Positions 33,234 to 40,446 of a stretch of DNA of 40,446 nt are shown here, piece by piece (within the stretch, counting starts at the first letter, position 1; every line of letters starts with the position of its first letter). The DNA lies in the NCBI RefSeq assembly GCF_000146675.1, contig NZ_GL397214.1, positions 1,155,944 through 1,196,389 on the forward strand. Reading direction: 5' to 3'. The notes under the pieces are model-generated. The model ran no database searches, was not told the DNA's origin, and was given only the letters and a program-made list of their open reading frames with translations. The translations under genes and the position numbers were made by a program. Origin of the DNA: Hoylesella marshii DSM 16973 = JCM 13450. Its GTDB lineage: Bacteria; Bacteroidota; Bacteroidia; Bacteroidales; Bacteroidaceae.

Positions 33234-35060
33234 TTGAAGACATTTGAAGAATTAGGCGTAAGCGAAGAGATTCGCCATGCCATTGAGGAGCTGGGATTCG
33301 AGCATCCCATGCCCGTACAAGAAGAAGTAATTCCTTATTTATTGGGTAACGGCAACGATGTGGTTGCATTGGCGCAGACCGGCACCGGCAAAACAGCCGC
33401 CTACGGTTTGCCTTTGATACAGAAAATTGATACGGAGAGCAAGACCACACAAGCACTGGTGCTCTCACCTACACGCGAACTTTGTTTGCAAATAGCCGAT
33501 GACTTAACGGCTTTCAGCAAGTATATCAATGGCCTGCATGTGGTGCCCGTCTATGGCGGAGCGTCTATCGAAACGCAGATTCGTTCGTTGCGGCATGGCG
33601 TGCAGATTATCGTGGCCACACCGGGGCGTCTCATTGATTTGATGCACCGTGGCGTTGCTAAACTCGAAAACGTATCGAATGTGGTGCTCGATGAGGCCGA
33701 TGAAATGCTCAACATGGGCTTTTCCGACAGCATCAACGAGATATTCGAGGGAATACCTGCCGACAGAAATACGCTCCTCTTCTCGGCGACGATGAGCCGG
33801 GAGATTGAGAAAATAGCGCGAAACTATCTGCACGACCACAAGGAGATTGTGGTGGGAAGCCGCAATGAGGGAGCGGAAAACGTGAACCATATCTACTATA
33901 TGGTGAATGCGAAAGACAAATATTTAGCTCTCAAACGCATCGTAGACTACTACCCGCATATATTTGCCATCATTTTCTGTCGCACAAAGCGCGAAACTCA
34001 GGAAGTAGCCGATAAGCTGATACACGACGGCTATAATGCCGAACCTCTGCACGGAGACCTCAGTCAGCCGCAACGCGACCTCACAATGCAGAAGTTCCGT
34101 CAGCATATGACTCAGTTTCTCGTGGCTACGGATGTAGCAGCGCGAGGCTTGGATGTAGATGATTTGACACATGTCATTAACTACGGCTTACCCGACGATG
34201 TGGAAAGCTACACACATCGCAGCGGCAGAACAGGCAGAGCAGGTAAGAAAGGCACCTCTATCGCCATCATTCACACTCGCGAACGCTCTAAGATGCGAGC
34301 GATAGAGAAGATAATCGGAAAGAAGTTTGATGAGGGAACCATACCCACTGCCAAGGAGATATGCAGCAAGCAACTGTACAAGGTGATGGACGAGATATTG
34401 AAAACGGATGTCTTAGAAGAGGAAATTGCACCCTTCATGACCGAAATTGACCGCCACTTCGAATACATAGACAAGGAAGACATTATCAAGAAAATAGTCA
34501 GCATGGAGTTCGGTAAGTTCCTTGCCTATTATGCAGATGCTCCTGTTATTGAACGTCCTACGACACAGAAAGAACGGCTTAGCGAACGCAAAGAACGGCA
34601 ACGGAAAGGCGGAAACCGCAGCTACAAAGCCGAAGAAGGCTTTACTCGGTTGTTTATCAATTTGGGAAAAGCCGACGGTTTCTACCCGGGCGAGGTGATG
34701 CAGTTTATCAATCGTCATGTGCACGGTCGGCAGGAAGTGGGACATATTGACCTATTGAGCAAGTATTCTTATATAGAAGTGCCATCGGAAGATGCCGACC
34801 GCGTGATGAAGGCTTTGAATGGTGTGCAGTATAAGCGGCGCACTGTGCGTTGCAATGATGCTGACCGAGGAGGAAACAAGGGTGATCGGCACAGTCATCA
34901 ACTGCCCGAAGACAAAAGCCGAAAGCCGAAAACTCGCAGAGCGAAAGGGGAAACAGGCGATTGGAGACAGTTCTTTGTAAAGAACAAAGTGGAGGTAAAA
35001 GGTGAGATACCCGACTTTTCGGAGGAGGGATGGGCACGCAGAATACCGAAAAAGAAATAG
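33234..35060 (+). CDS. DEAD-box RNA helicase with DbpA-type RNA-binding domain
   Basis: 608 residues. The start codon is TTG at 33234: the family begins MKTFEELGVS, and no ATG is available in frame. Motif Q ends in PMPVQEEVIP. Walker A is AQTGTGKT at 47-54, then PTREL, DEAD at 153-156, SAT near 187, and HRSGRTGRAG. The second RecA domain spans ~215-375. Residues ~480-555 form a DbpA-type RNA-binding domain (GFTRLFINLGKADGFYPGEV), and the rest is a basic tail. Such helicases act in ribosome assembly or RNA decay. Confidence 0.96.
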   Translation: MKTFEELGVSEEIRHAIEELGFEHPMPVQEEVIPYLLGNGNDVVALAQTGTGKTAAYGLPLIQKIDTESKTTQALVLSPTRELCLQIADDLTAFSKYINGLHVVPVYGGASIETQIRSLRHGVQIIVATPGRLIDLMHRGVAKLENVSNVVLDEADEMLNMGFSDSINEIFEGIPADRNTLLFSATMSREIEKIARNYLHDHKEIVVGSRNEGAENVNHIYYMVNAKDKYLALKRIVDYYPHIFAIIFCRTKRETQEVADKLIHDGYNAEPLHGDLSQPQRDLTMQKFRQHMTQFLVATDVAARGLDVDDLTHVINYGLPDDVESYTHRSGRTGRAGKKGTSIAIIHTRERSKMRAIEKIIGKKFDEGTIPTAKEICSKQLYKVMDEILKTDVLEEEIAPFMTEIDRHFEYIDKEDIIKKIVSMEFGKFLAYYADAPVIERPTTQKERLSERKERQRKGGNRSYKAEEGFTRLFINLGKADGFYPGEVMQFINRHVHGRQEVGHIDLLSKYSYIEVPSEDADRVMKALNGVQYKRRTVRCNDADRGGNKGDRHSHQLPEDKSRKPKTRRAKGETGDWRQFFVKNKVEVKGEIPDFSEEGWARRIPKKK

Positions 35061-35093
35061 AATCGTCCCGTGCCAAAAGGGCAAGAGATAGAA

Positions 35094-35134
35094 ACCGCCG
35101 GTGAGAGAAGAAGCCTCTTTTACCGACGGTCTTT
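35094..35134. terminator. possible bidirectional terminator
   Basis: ACCGCCGGT (35094-35102) and ACCGACGGT (35122-35130) pair with one G-U, with a GAG/CTC inner stem. TTTT follows on the plus strand. It separates the convergent helicase and thioesterase genes. Confidence 0.55.
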
Positions 35135-35148
35135 TGTGTTACGGGCAG

Positions 35149-35520
35149 TTACAAGCGGCTAAGAAATCGCTCTCGGTCTACGATGAACCGCAGATGTGTG
35201 CCCTCGCCGATGAGTTTATCACCTTGTCTGACCGTGATGCGGAAGTGCAGTTTCTTTCCATCCACCTTTTCCAATACGGCTTCGGCCTCCACTATAGCCC
35301 CGATAGCTGTGGGGCTCAGATGAGAAGATGCTATCTGTCCGCCCACAGTCGTTGTGCCTTCCGGCAGACTGTCGGCTACGGCTAACATGGCTGCATTCTC
35401 CATCAAGGCCAGCATGGCAGGTGTTGCTAATACCGGCAAATCGCCCGACCCTTGCGCAATGGCTGACTGCGCATTGCTCACTGTGAGCCGGCTTACATGT
35501 TTTAATCCTTCTTTCAGCAT
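35149..35520 (-). CDS. hotdog-fold thioesterase
   Basis: 123 residues from the ATG at 35520; the longer frame would start with TTG inside the promoter. It begins MLKEGLKHVSRLTVSNAQSA and has LATPAMLALMENAAMLAVAD with the family's active-site Glu. TTVGGQIASSHLSPTAIG and the final GEGTHLRFIVDRERF also fit FlK-like thioesterases. It would hydrolyse a small acyl-CoA in the cytoplasm; the substrate is unknown. Confidence 0.88.
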   Translation of the reverse strand: MLKEGLKHVSRLTVSNAQSAIAQGSGDLPVLATPAMLALMENAAMLAVADSLPEGTTTVGGQIASSHLSPTAIGAIVEAEAVLEKVDGKKLHFRITVRQGDKLIGEGTHLRFIVDRERFLSRL

Positions 35521-35544
35521 AGTTGTTTCATATAGAGTTACCCG

Positions 35545-35552
35545 CAAAGTTA
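35545..35552 (-). promoter_or_regulatory. -7 box of the thioesterase gene
   Basis: TAACTTTG on the minus strand, with ATTG (35573-35576) twenty bases upstream. It places the transcript start ~20 bases before the ATG at 35520. Confidence 0.6.
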
Positions 35553-35585
35553 CTGAAAAAATGCCGCACTTTCAATCTTTTTCAC

Positions 35586-35593
35586 TATATTTG
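35586..35593 (+). promoter_or_regulatory. -7 box of the PKD-domain secreted protein gene
   Basis: TATATTTG on the plus strand, about 37 bases before the ATG at 35630. It is back to back with the thioesterase promoter and shares its upstream region. Confidence 0.55.
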
Positions 35594-35629
35594 CCCCTAT
35601 CTATGTTTCACTCTTTAATACCAACACCC

Positions 35630-37567
35630 ATGAAAAGAACGTTACTCTTATTATTTGTTTTCTGTACCGTTTCCGTGTACGGACAAACCCTGAAGGCGAA
35701 TTTCTATGCGCAAGAGGCCATGAAAACCTACTACAAGATGGGCTGGGACAGCCAAGAGGAGGCTGCCACATGGACTTACCAACGCACCAATGCAAGTGCT
35801 ACATGGAGCCTCTGGCAACAACCGCGGGTAAAAGGCATGAAGCCTTTCTCCTCAATAGATGAAGCGAGTCAATACTCATTGGGTATCCCATATGCCGAGA
35901 GCATGCAGAACGAAACGGCTACCTCGCCCGAAATCACTGTGGAGCCCAATAGTCAGTGCGAGTTCTATAGCTGCTTCAGTGGCGGTCTGCTCGTTTTCGC
36001 CCGATGGACTTTGAGTGTAAAAGACGTGGAGGCTGGAACGACCACGCTACTTCTCGACGCTTTCCGGTGGGCACAGGAACAGGGATATACAGGGCCGAAT
36101 TGGATCAAATTCCGCCTTGACCTCTCCGCCTATGCGGGAAAGAAAGTGCAGTTCTCTTTCAATTATAAAGGGCAGGGTGGCGAAGATGTGCTCATCGATG
36201 GCTTCCGGCTCATGCAGTTAGACAACTCTGCAGATGCCTATGTCTCTATCAACACGGAGCAGAAAGTACATTTCGTCAATACATCTGAGGGGGCAATTAC
36301 CACCTATACATGGACTTTCCCCGGCGGTACACCGGCCACTTCTTCTGAAAAGAATCCCGAAGTTACCTATGCACGAGCCGGTTCTTATCCCGTTACGCTG
36401 ACGGTGGCCGATGCCAATGGTAGCCAGACGCTTACCCGCGATGCGTATGTCCGTGTGACGGGTGTGGCACCCAAAGCCCTCATCGGTGTGCCCGAAGAGG
36501 CTTACTTATCGCCTTTCACCGCCTGCTTTGTACCATTAAACGTGCCCGTAAGGTTCAAAGACCTCTCTGACGGCCGGCCTTCGGAATGGATTTGGACGTT
36601 TACCGGTACCGATATTACGCGCAGTACCGACCGCAATCCTGTGGTAACCTACCTCCGCAAAGGTGTCTACAGTGTGGGGCTACGCACCACCAATGACACA
36701 GGCACTGACCAAGATATACTCCAAAATGCTATACAAGCCGGCGGCGAGCAGTATGTTTGGAATATCAAACCCGAGGAAAACGATAAGCTCGTAAAGCTAT
36801 CCATGGGATGGTATGGTAACTATGCAGGTAGCAATTGGCTCGGAATGAAAGAGTTTGCAGAGTATTTCAAGGCTCCTCTGGCGGCAGCTGAAATCAAGAG
36901 CGTGGATATTTACTTCGCATCCGTTACCACCGTTAGTCCTGATGCCATGATTACCGTATCTGTGAAGACACCCGACGGGAAAGGGATGCCCGGCACTTCG
37001 CTGGCATCGGCTTCGCTGAAAGCCTCGCAGCTTGTGTTCGTTGCAGGCGACCTCAAACCCACTTCATTTACTTTTGCCTCGCCGGTCAAGGTCAGTGGCG
37101 AGTTCTTTATCACCGTGGACGGTATGCCTAACAACACCAGCGGGTCGAGTGCCGATGATATTGCTATCCTCTGTCACAGACGTAACGAGGGCGAACTTTG
37201 CACGGCTTTCCACCTGTTGGCAGACGAAGACGAGAATCACCAACCTACCGGTACTTATACTTGGTTCCGCAATACCGACGACCCTTTGTCGATGGCGCTC
37301 TGTCCCTTGCTTTCTTACGATGTGGCAGCCACGGGCATTGAATCGGCATCGGCTTCTTCAACTGCGCAGGAGATGAGTTTCGACGGTGAGACCCTGACGC
37401 TTCGTGGTTCGGTTGATGCTGTGCAGATTTACGGCATCAATGGCGAAAGTGTTCTGTCGTTGCTCCATCCCGCATCGACTATCTCGCTGCGTCACCTGCC
37501 TGCCGGAATCTATGTCATAAAGGCAACCTACGGCAACAAGACCGCTATGCAGAAGATTGTAAAGTGA
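35630..37567 (+). CDS. secreted PKD-domain protein with T9SS-like C-terminus
   Basis: 645 residues from the ATG at 35630 (MKRTLLLLFVFCTVSVYGQ signal peptide); earlier in-frame starts would overlap the thioesterase promoter. Residues ~60-205 look like a jelly-roll choice-of-anchor domain. Two PKD domains follow (VHFVNTSEGAITTYTWTFPG and VRFKDLSDGRPSEWIWTFTG). A beta-rich region precedes the last ~75 residues. That end carries the T9SS type A pattern: VQIYGINGESVLSLL, LPAGIYVIKATYG, AMQKIVK. Export by type IX secretion and a surface role are inferred. It is convergent with the next gene. Confidence 0.85.
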   Translation: MKRTLLLLFVFCTVSVYGQTLKANFYAQEAMKTYYKMGWDSQEEAATWTYQRTNASATWSLWQQPRVKGMKPFSSIDEASQYSLGIPYAESMQNETATSPEITVEPNSQCEFYSCFSGGLLVFARWTLSVKDVEAGTTTLLLDAFRWAQEQGYTGPNWIKFRLDLSAYAGKKVQFSFNYKGQGGEDVLIDGFRLMQLDNSADAYVSINTEQKVHFVNTSEGAITTYTWTFPGGTPATSSEKNPEVTYARAGSYPVTLTVADANGSQTLTRDAYVRVTGVAPKALIGVPEEAYLSPFTACFVPLNVPVRFKDLSDGRPSEWIWTFTGTDITRSTDRNPVVTYLRKGVYSVGLRTTNDTGTDQDILQNAIQAGGEQYVWNIKPEENDKLVKLSMGWYGNYAGSNWLGMKEFAEYFKAPLAAAEIKSVDIYFASVTTVSPDAMITVSVKTPDGKGMPGTSLASASLKASQLVFVAGDLKPTSFTFASPVKVSGEFFITVDGMPNNTSGSSADDIAILCHRRNEGELCTAFHLLADEDENHQPTGTYTWFRNTDDPLSMALCPLLSYDVAATGIESASASSTAQEMSFDGETLTLRGSVDAVQIYGINGESVLSLLHPASTISLRHLPAGIYVIKATYGNKTAMQKIVK

Positions 37568-37640
37568 GGCGTAATGTCCATTACGCCCGTATTCATCCGT
37601 ATCGCAGTATTGCGCAAAGCATTAAAAGTTGTCGAAGAAT

Positions 37641-37850
37641 GGGCGTTCTGTCCAATCCCAACTTGGGATTCGATTTTTCACGCGTGTTTTGCGCTGTCCG
37701 ACTCTCGGATTTGGTTTTTCACGCGTGTTTTGCGCCGTCCGACTCTCGGATTTGGTTTTTCACGAGTGTTTTGCGCTGTCCGACTCTCGGATTTCGTTTT
37801 TCACACGTGTTTTGCGTCGTCCCAACTTGGGATTCGATTTTCATACACGA
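37641..37850. repeat. 41-bp tandem hairpin array between two secreted-protein genes
   Basis: Units start at 37681, 37722, 37763 and 37804, exactly 41 bp apart, with a diverged unit before. Three units carry TCCGA-ctc-TCGGA and two carry TCCCAA-c-TTGGGA at the same place. Stem bases therefore change in pairs. The common part is GTGTTTTGCG with ATTTGGTTTTTCAC. Confidence 0.9.
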
Positions 37851-37880
37851 GTTTGGGATAGGTTATCGGACTGTAAGCCT

Positions 37881-37996
37881 CTTTGGGGCGATTAGATAAG
37901 AATCTCTTATCCCGAACTCGCGTACAAATGGCGTTTGTACAGGGAAAGGTCGGTAAACTTTCTCGGCGCGAATCGCATTGCCGATGTAAGCAAAGC
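37881..37996. repeat. dispersed hairpin element, copy b
   Basis: It joins the parts seen in copies a and c: TTTGGGGCGATTA and CTCTTATCCCGAACTCGCGTA, then a perfect stem GTACAAA (37922-37928) / TTTGTAC (37934-37940), then GTCGGTAAACTTTCTCGG. No gene lies in 37568-38078. Confidence 0.65.
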
Positions 37997-38078
37997 AAGT
38001 GCTGTAGCCGTGAAAGATGTCACCCCAAGACAACGCTTTGGGTAAAAAAAATACAACAAGGTCAAGGACAAGGTATTG

Positions 38079-40175
38079 TTACTCGACAATGAGCTTCGCA
38101 ACTTCGTCGGCTACACGTACAATCACAAGACCGCGAGGCAAGGAAAGTACGTTGCCCGGGCACAGAATGCCCGAGAACAGCATGGTGCCGTCAGCACGAT
38201 AGATGCGAGTATCTATGGCGTGGGTGCCCGTTACTGTGAGTTGGCCGTTTTCCACACGGTAGTTTTGAGATTTCTTCGCGTATTCCATGCCGGTAGACGC
38301 AACCTCCTCAACCTTGACATTGTCGATGTAGAGCGAATGGCCGGCGGCAACGTCGGTGTTGCAGGCATGGAACCCGATGAAGAGAGGGGCATCGGATGTT
38401 GCCGTGAAAGTCTGTTCCAAACGTTTCCAATCATAGTCGGTATCGACCGATGTCACGGGCAGCAAAGCCTCCGTCATGGCCGATGCCATCGGATGTATGC
38501 CGTATTTCACTTCGATTGTCTCAACAGCAATGCTGCGCACATCGAATGACAGTTTGTAAGTCTTATCCTTCTTCACAGCAATGAAAGGCGTAAACAGCCA
38601 ATCGTCTTTCTCCTTGTCGCCAGAAGAGATGCGCATATAGCCATATTCATAGAGGTATTCCCATGTAGTGCCATCAGCGTTGGCATCTTCTATAGCGTAG
38701 CAGAGCACGCGCTGATTGGTAGAGAAGTCCTCGGCATACGGCACTTCAAAGGGTTTGCCTACAAGAAGTTTGTTTGACGACATGGGCAGCCCTTTGCTTT
38801 CTTCATCAATGTAAGGCGTCACATCATAGAAACACATCGTGGGAACATCGGGACGGAAAGTGTCTCGGAAAGGAGAGGTCGCATGAGTGGAAACAACCAC
38901 GTCGTCGGGCATCCGCTTAACGATATACTTCACGGCTGCGAGGTCTACATAACCGCCATGAACACCTTTAGAGGGCGCATCCCATGTCAGCACGAGTTCG
39001 TCGGGCGCAGTCCCTTTGTCGAGAACAACACTCTCTACACCGCTCGGCGTATCCTTGCCGATGTAGATGTTGCGCAGCGTGGCTCTGTCTCCCTCGCCTT
39101 TGTCATTGCTCAGCACGATATGCACGTCGTGTAGGCCTGTGGTTGATACCGTAACTGCGCAGGAGGTTGATTGTCCCGCCTCCACCGTTCCATGTGCAGC
39201 GGCCATATCGTCAATGAACAAGGTATATTGGAGTGTGCCCGAAAGCGTTGCACCGCTATGCGTAGTGTCGGGTGCCTTGAAGCTGACTGTACCTTTCAAA
39301 GCTCCTTGTGGGAAAGAGGCGATGAGATCGGTGGCGGCTGCCGGTGCACCAGCAGCTATCACTTTGGTGTCTGCCCACAAGGCCGCAAACTCTTCCTCGT
39401 GGGGAAAGGTCTTGATGAGTGTAGCCTGCGCATTGGTCACATCCACGCTGTAAAGGTCGCCGGTGTTGTTGGTGGTCGCCGCCCAATAGAGTGTCGTGGC
39501 ATCGTAGTCAGAGAACGTCGCCGACTGCTGATAATCAGCGGGCGATACACCCGTAGAGCCGATATAACGTAAGTTGGCGTTGGTCTTATCTATCTCGTAG
39601 AGTGCACCCATATTCGTGATACCAAACAGACGACCTTCTTTATTAAATGCCATGGCCAAAAACTTCGTATGATCCAGCAACCCCACCCTTTCTTTGGTTC
39701 TACGAGACAGGTCGAGCGTAGCCAACACATTGCCTGCATAGCCATCTACATAGGCCGTGTACACCTTTTGGGTGGTGGGATCGTAGGCCAATACTTGCGA
39801 TTCTGCCACAAACGATGCCGGAACCGTCGTGCGGGTAATCAGATTGAAATTGTCGTCGACATCATAGATAAACATATAATAGTCGTTTCCGTAACCGCTC
39901 GAATTGTCAATATTGAAGCAATAGTAGCGGTTGCGTACTTTCACACCTCCCGCATTGGGCGTTGTTTTCAGCTCCTTCACGTCGTCTATAGATGTGTCCG
40001 AAGCCTGAGAAGTGAACCGGAAGATGCCATACACCTGTCCGCTTTTCTGAGAAGAAGTGAGATGCCCATACAGGTAAACATCGGTCTGTGCAGCCATTGA
40101 AGCAGCAGGCACAGCAAAAAGGACGGCCAAAGCCATGCCCCATAGAGTAAAACGTCTTTTCATCATGTGAATCAT
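38079..40175 (-). CDS. secreted protein with T9SS-like C-terminus
   Basis: 698 residues; the ATGs at 40166 or 40163 give a more usual signal peptide, MKRRFTLWGMALAVLFAVPA. Residues ~30-265 form repeated short strands with YDPTTQKVYTAY and NKEGRLFGITNMGALYEIDK, like a beta-propeller. Fibronectin III-like segments follow (~285-470), then a choice-of-anchor J-type domain (~485-640) with DDWLFTPFIAVKKDKTYKLS. The end (YRVENGQLTVTG, IYRADGTMLFSG, LPRGLVIVRV) resembles the T9SS sorting domain. It is probably a cell-surface or secreted protein of unknown target. Confidence 0.8.
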   Translation of the reverse strand: MIHMMKRRFTLWGMALAVLFAVPAASMAAQTDVYLYGHLTSSQKSGQVYGIFRFTSQASDTSIDDVKELKTTPNAGGVKVRNRYYCFNIDNSSGYGNDYYMFIYDVDDNFNLITRTTVPASFVAESQVLAYDPTTQKVYTAYVDGYAGNVLATLDLSRRTKERVGLLDHTKFLAMAFNKEGRLFGITNMGALYEIDKTNANLRYIGSTGVSPADYQQSATFSDYDATTLYWAATTNNTGDLYSVDVTNAQATLIKTFPHEEEFAALWADTKVIAAGAPAAATDLIASFPQGALKGTVSFKAPDTTHSGATLSGTLQYTLFIDDMAAAHGTVEAGQSTSCAVTVSTTGLHDVHIVLSNDKGEGDRATLRNIYIGKDTPSGVESVVLDKGTAPDELVLTWDAPSKGVHGGYVDLAAVKYIVKRMPDDVVVSTHATSPFRDTFRPDVPTMCFYDVTPYIDEESKGLPMSSNKLLVGKPFEVPYAEDFSTNQRVLCYAIEDANADGTTWEYLYEYGYMRISSGDKEKDDWLFTPFIAVKKDKTYKLSFDVRSIAVETIEVKYGIHPMASAMTEALLPVTSVDTDYDWKRLEQTFTATSDAPLFIGFHACNTDVAAGHSLYIDNVKVEEVASTGMEYAKKSQNYRVENGQLTVTGTHAIDTRIYRADGTMLFSGILCPGNVLSLPRGLVIVRVADEVAKLIVE

Positions 40176-40262
40176 TGGTTTAGTAAAACTTTAGGTTAGT
40201 ATTTGCTTGGATTGCCATCCGCTCGTCTGTCAATCAGCAAGACATCGTTGATAGCTCCCTCG

Positions 40263-40270
40263 CAAAATTA
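40263..40270 (-). promoter_or_regulatory. -7 box upstream of the secreted protein gene
   Basis: TAATTTTG on the minus strand, giving a leader of about 85 bases. No clear -33 box. Confidence 0.5.
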
Positions 40271-40324
40271 ATAAAAAAAGGAAATTTGCCCCATAAACTC
40301 CCCTTTTATTTTCATTTGATACCC

Positions 40325-40446
40325 CTATTTATCCAAACGTGGATAATAAACTCTCCAAACGTGGATAACAAACTCTCCAAACGTGGATAACAAACTCTCC
40401 AAACGTGGATAATGACTTATACAAACGTGGATAATGACTTATCCAA
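40325..40446. repeat. 22-bp tandem repeat array, open at the window edge
   Basis: CCAAACGTGGATAA recurs at 40333, 40355, 40377, 40399, 40421 (ACAAACG variant) and 40443, always 22 bp apart. The first unit lies in a perfect palindrome TTATCCA-aacg-TGGATAA. Linkers are of two types, CAAACTCT and TGACTTAT. The array continues beyond the window. Confidence 0.9.

Noticed and set aside
37564..37899. Plus-strand ORFs over the 41-bp array after the PKD protein
   Set aside because: Several frames give the same Phe/Cys-rich repeats, with no promoter; they reflect the tandem unit.
40325..40446. Replication origin with DnaA boxes (TTATCCA resemblance)
   Set aside because: The sequence reads TTATCCAAA rather than TTATCCACA, the unit is strictly periodic, and no dnaA, dnaN or gidA gene is nearby.

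Overview
The window reads as chromosomal DNA of a Bacteroidales bacterium, most likely Prevotella-like. Promoters carry the Bacteroidetes sigma signature TTTG-N19/20-TAnnTTTG and there are no clear Shine-Dalgarno sites. The gene content fits: a BspA-type leucine-rich-repeat surface protein, a fimbrillin-like lipoprotein, proteins with C-termini like type IX secretion (T9SS) sorting domains, DUF4105, DUF2582 and DUF6261-like genes, and a SecA of about 1,100 residues. No rRNA, tRNA, CRISPR array, transposase or prophage gene was seen.

Layout. Positions 1-1270 (minus) hold the N-terminal part of a secreted BspA-like protein behind an elaborate leader (1351-1632). Positions 1780-7308 (minus) are an envelope-biogenesis operon: an outer-membrane beta-barrel, LptC-like lipoprotein, CNNM/CorC-type membrane protein and PpiD-like chaperone. 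Positions 7454-13729 (plus) encode a DUF4105 membrane protein, a PafA-like protein lacking most expected catalytic residues, and SecA. An 84-bp tandem repeat array (13828-14300) and an orphan ABC ATPase follow. Then comes an AT-rich island (15080-16550) with degenerate ~42-bp repeats and a DUF6261-like gene. Positions 16693-20247 (minus) encode the proton-translocating transhydrogenase pntA1-pntA2-pntB, in which pntB carries two tandem NADP-binding domains. Positions 20604-22223 (plus) hold a 5'-nucleotidase split into two genes in reversed order.

Positions 22247-25763 form a surface-protein locus: a second copy of the leader module, a 59-aa acidic peptide, a fimbrillin-like lipoprotein, a 41-bp hairpin array and a second DUF6261-like protein. 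Positions 26313-29175 are an agmatine-to-putrescine operon (agmatine deiminase, N-carbamoylputrescine amidase) with a BadF-type sugar kinase. Positions 29183-32662 (minus) hold an SDR oxidoreductase, two small winged-helix-like proteins and aspS. Positions 33234-40175 contain a DEAD-box helicase with a DbpA-type RNA-binding domain, a hotdog thioesterase and two convergent secreted proteins separated by another 41-bp hairpin array. A 22-bp repeat array runs off the right edge.

The most unusual signals are four. First, a duplicated promoter/short-ORF/CA-repeat/terminator-like leader sits in front of two unrelated surface-protein loci. Second, pntB has a duplicated domain III. Third, several 41-43-bp tandem arrays contain hairpins, one with compensatory changes between units. 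Fourth, the PafA-like protein upstream of secA looks catalytically inactive.
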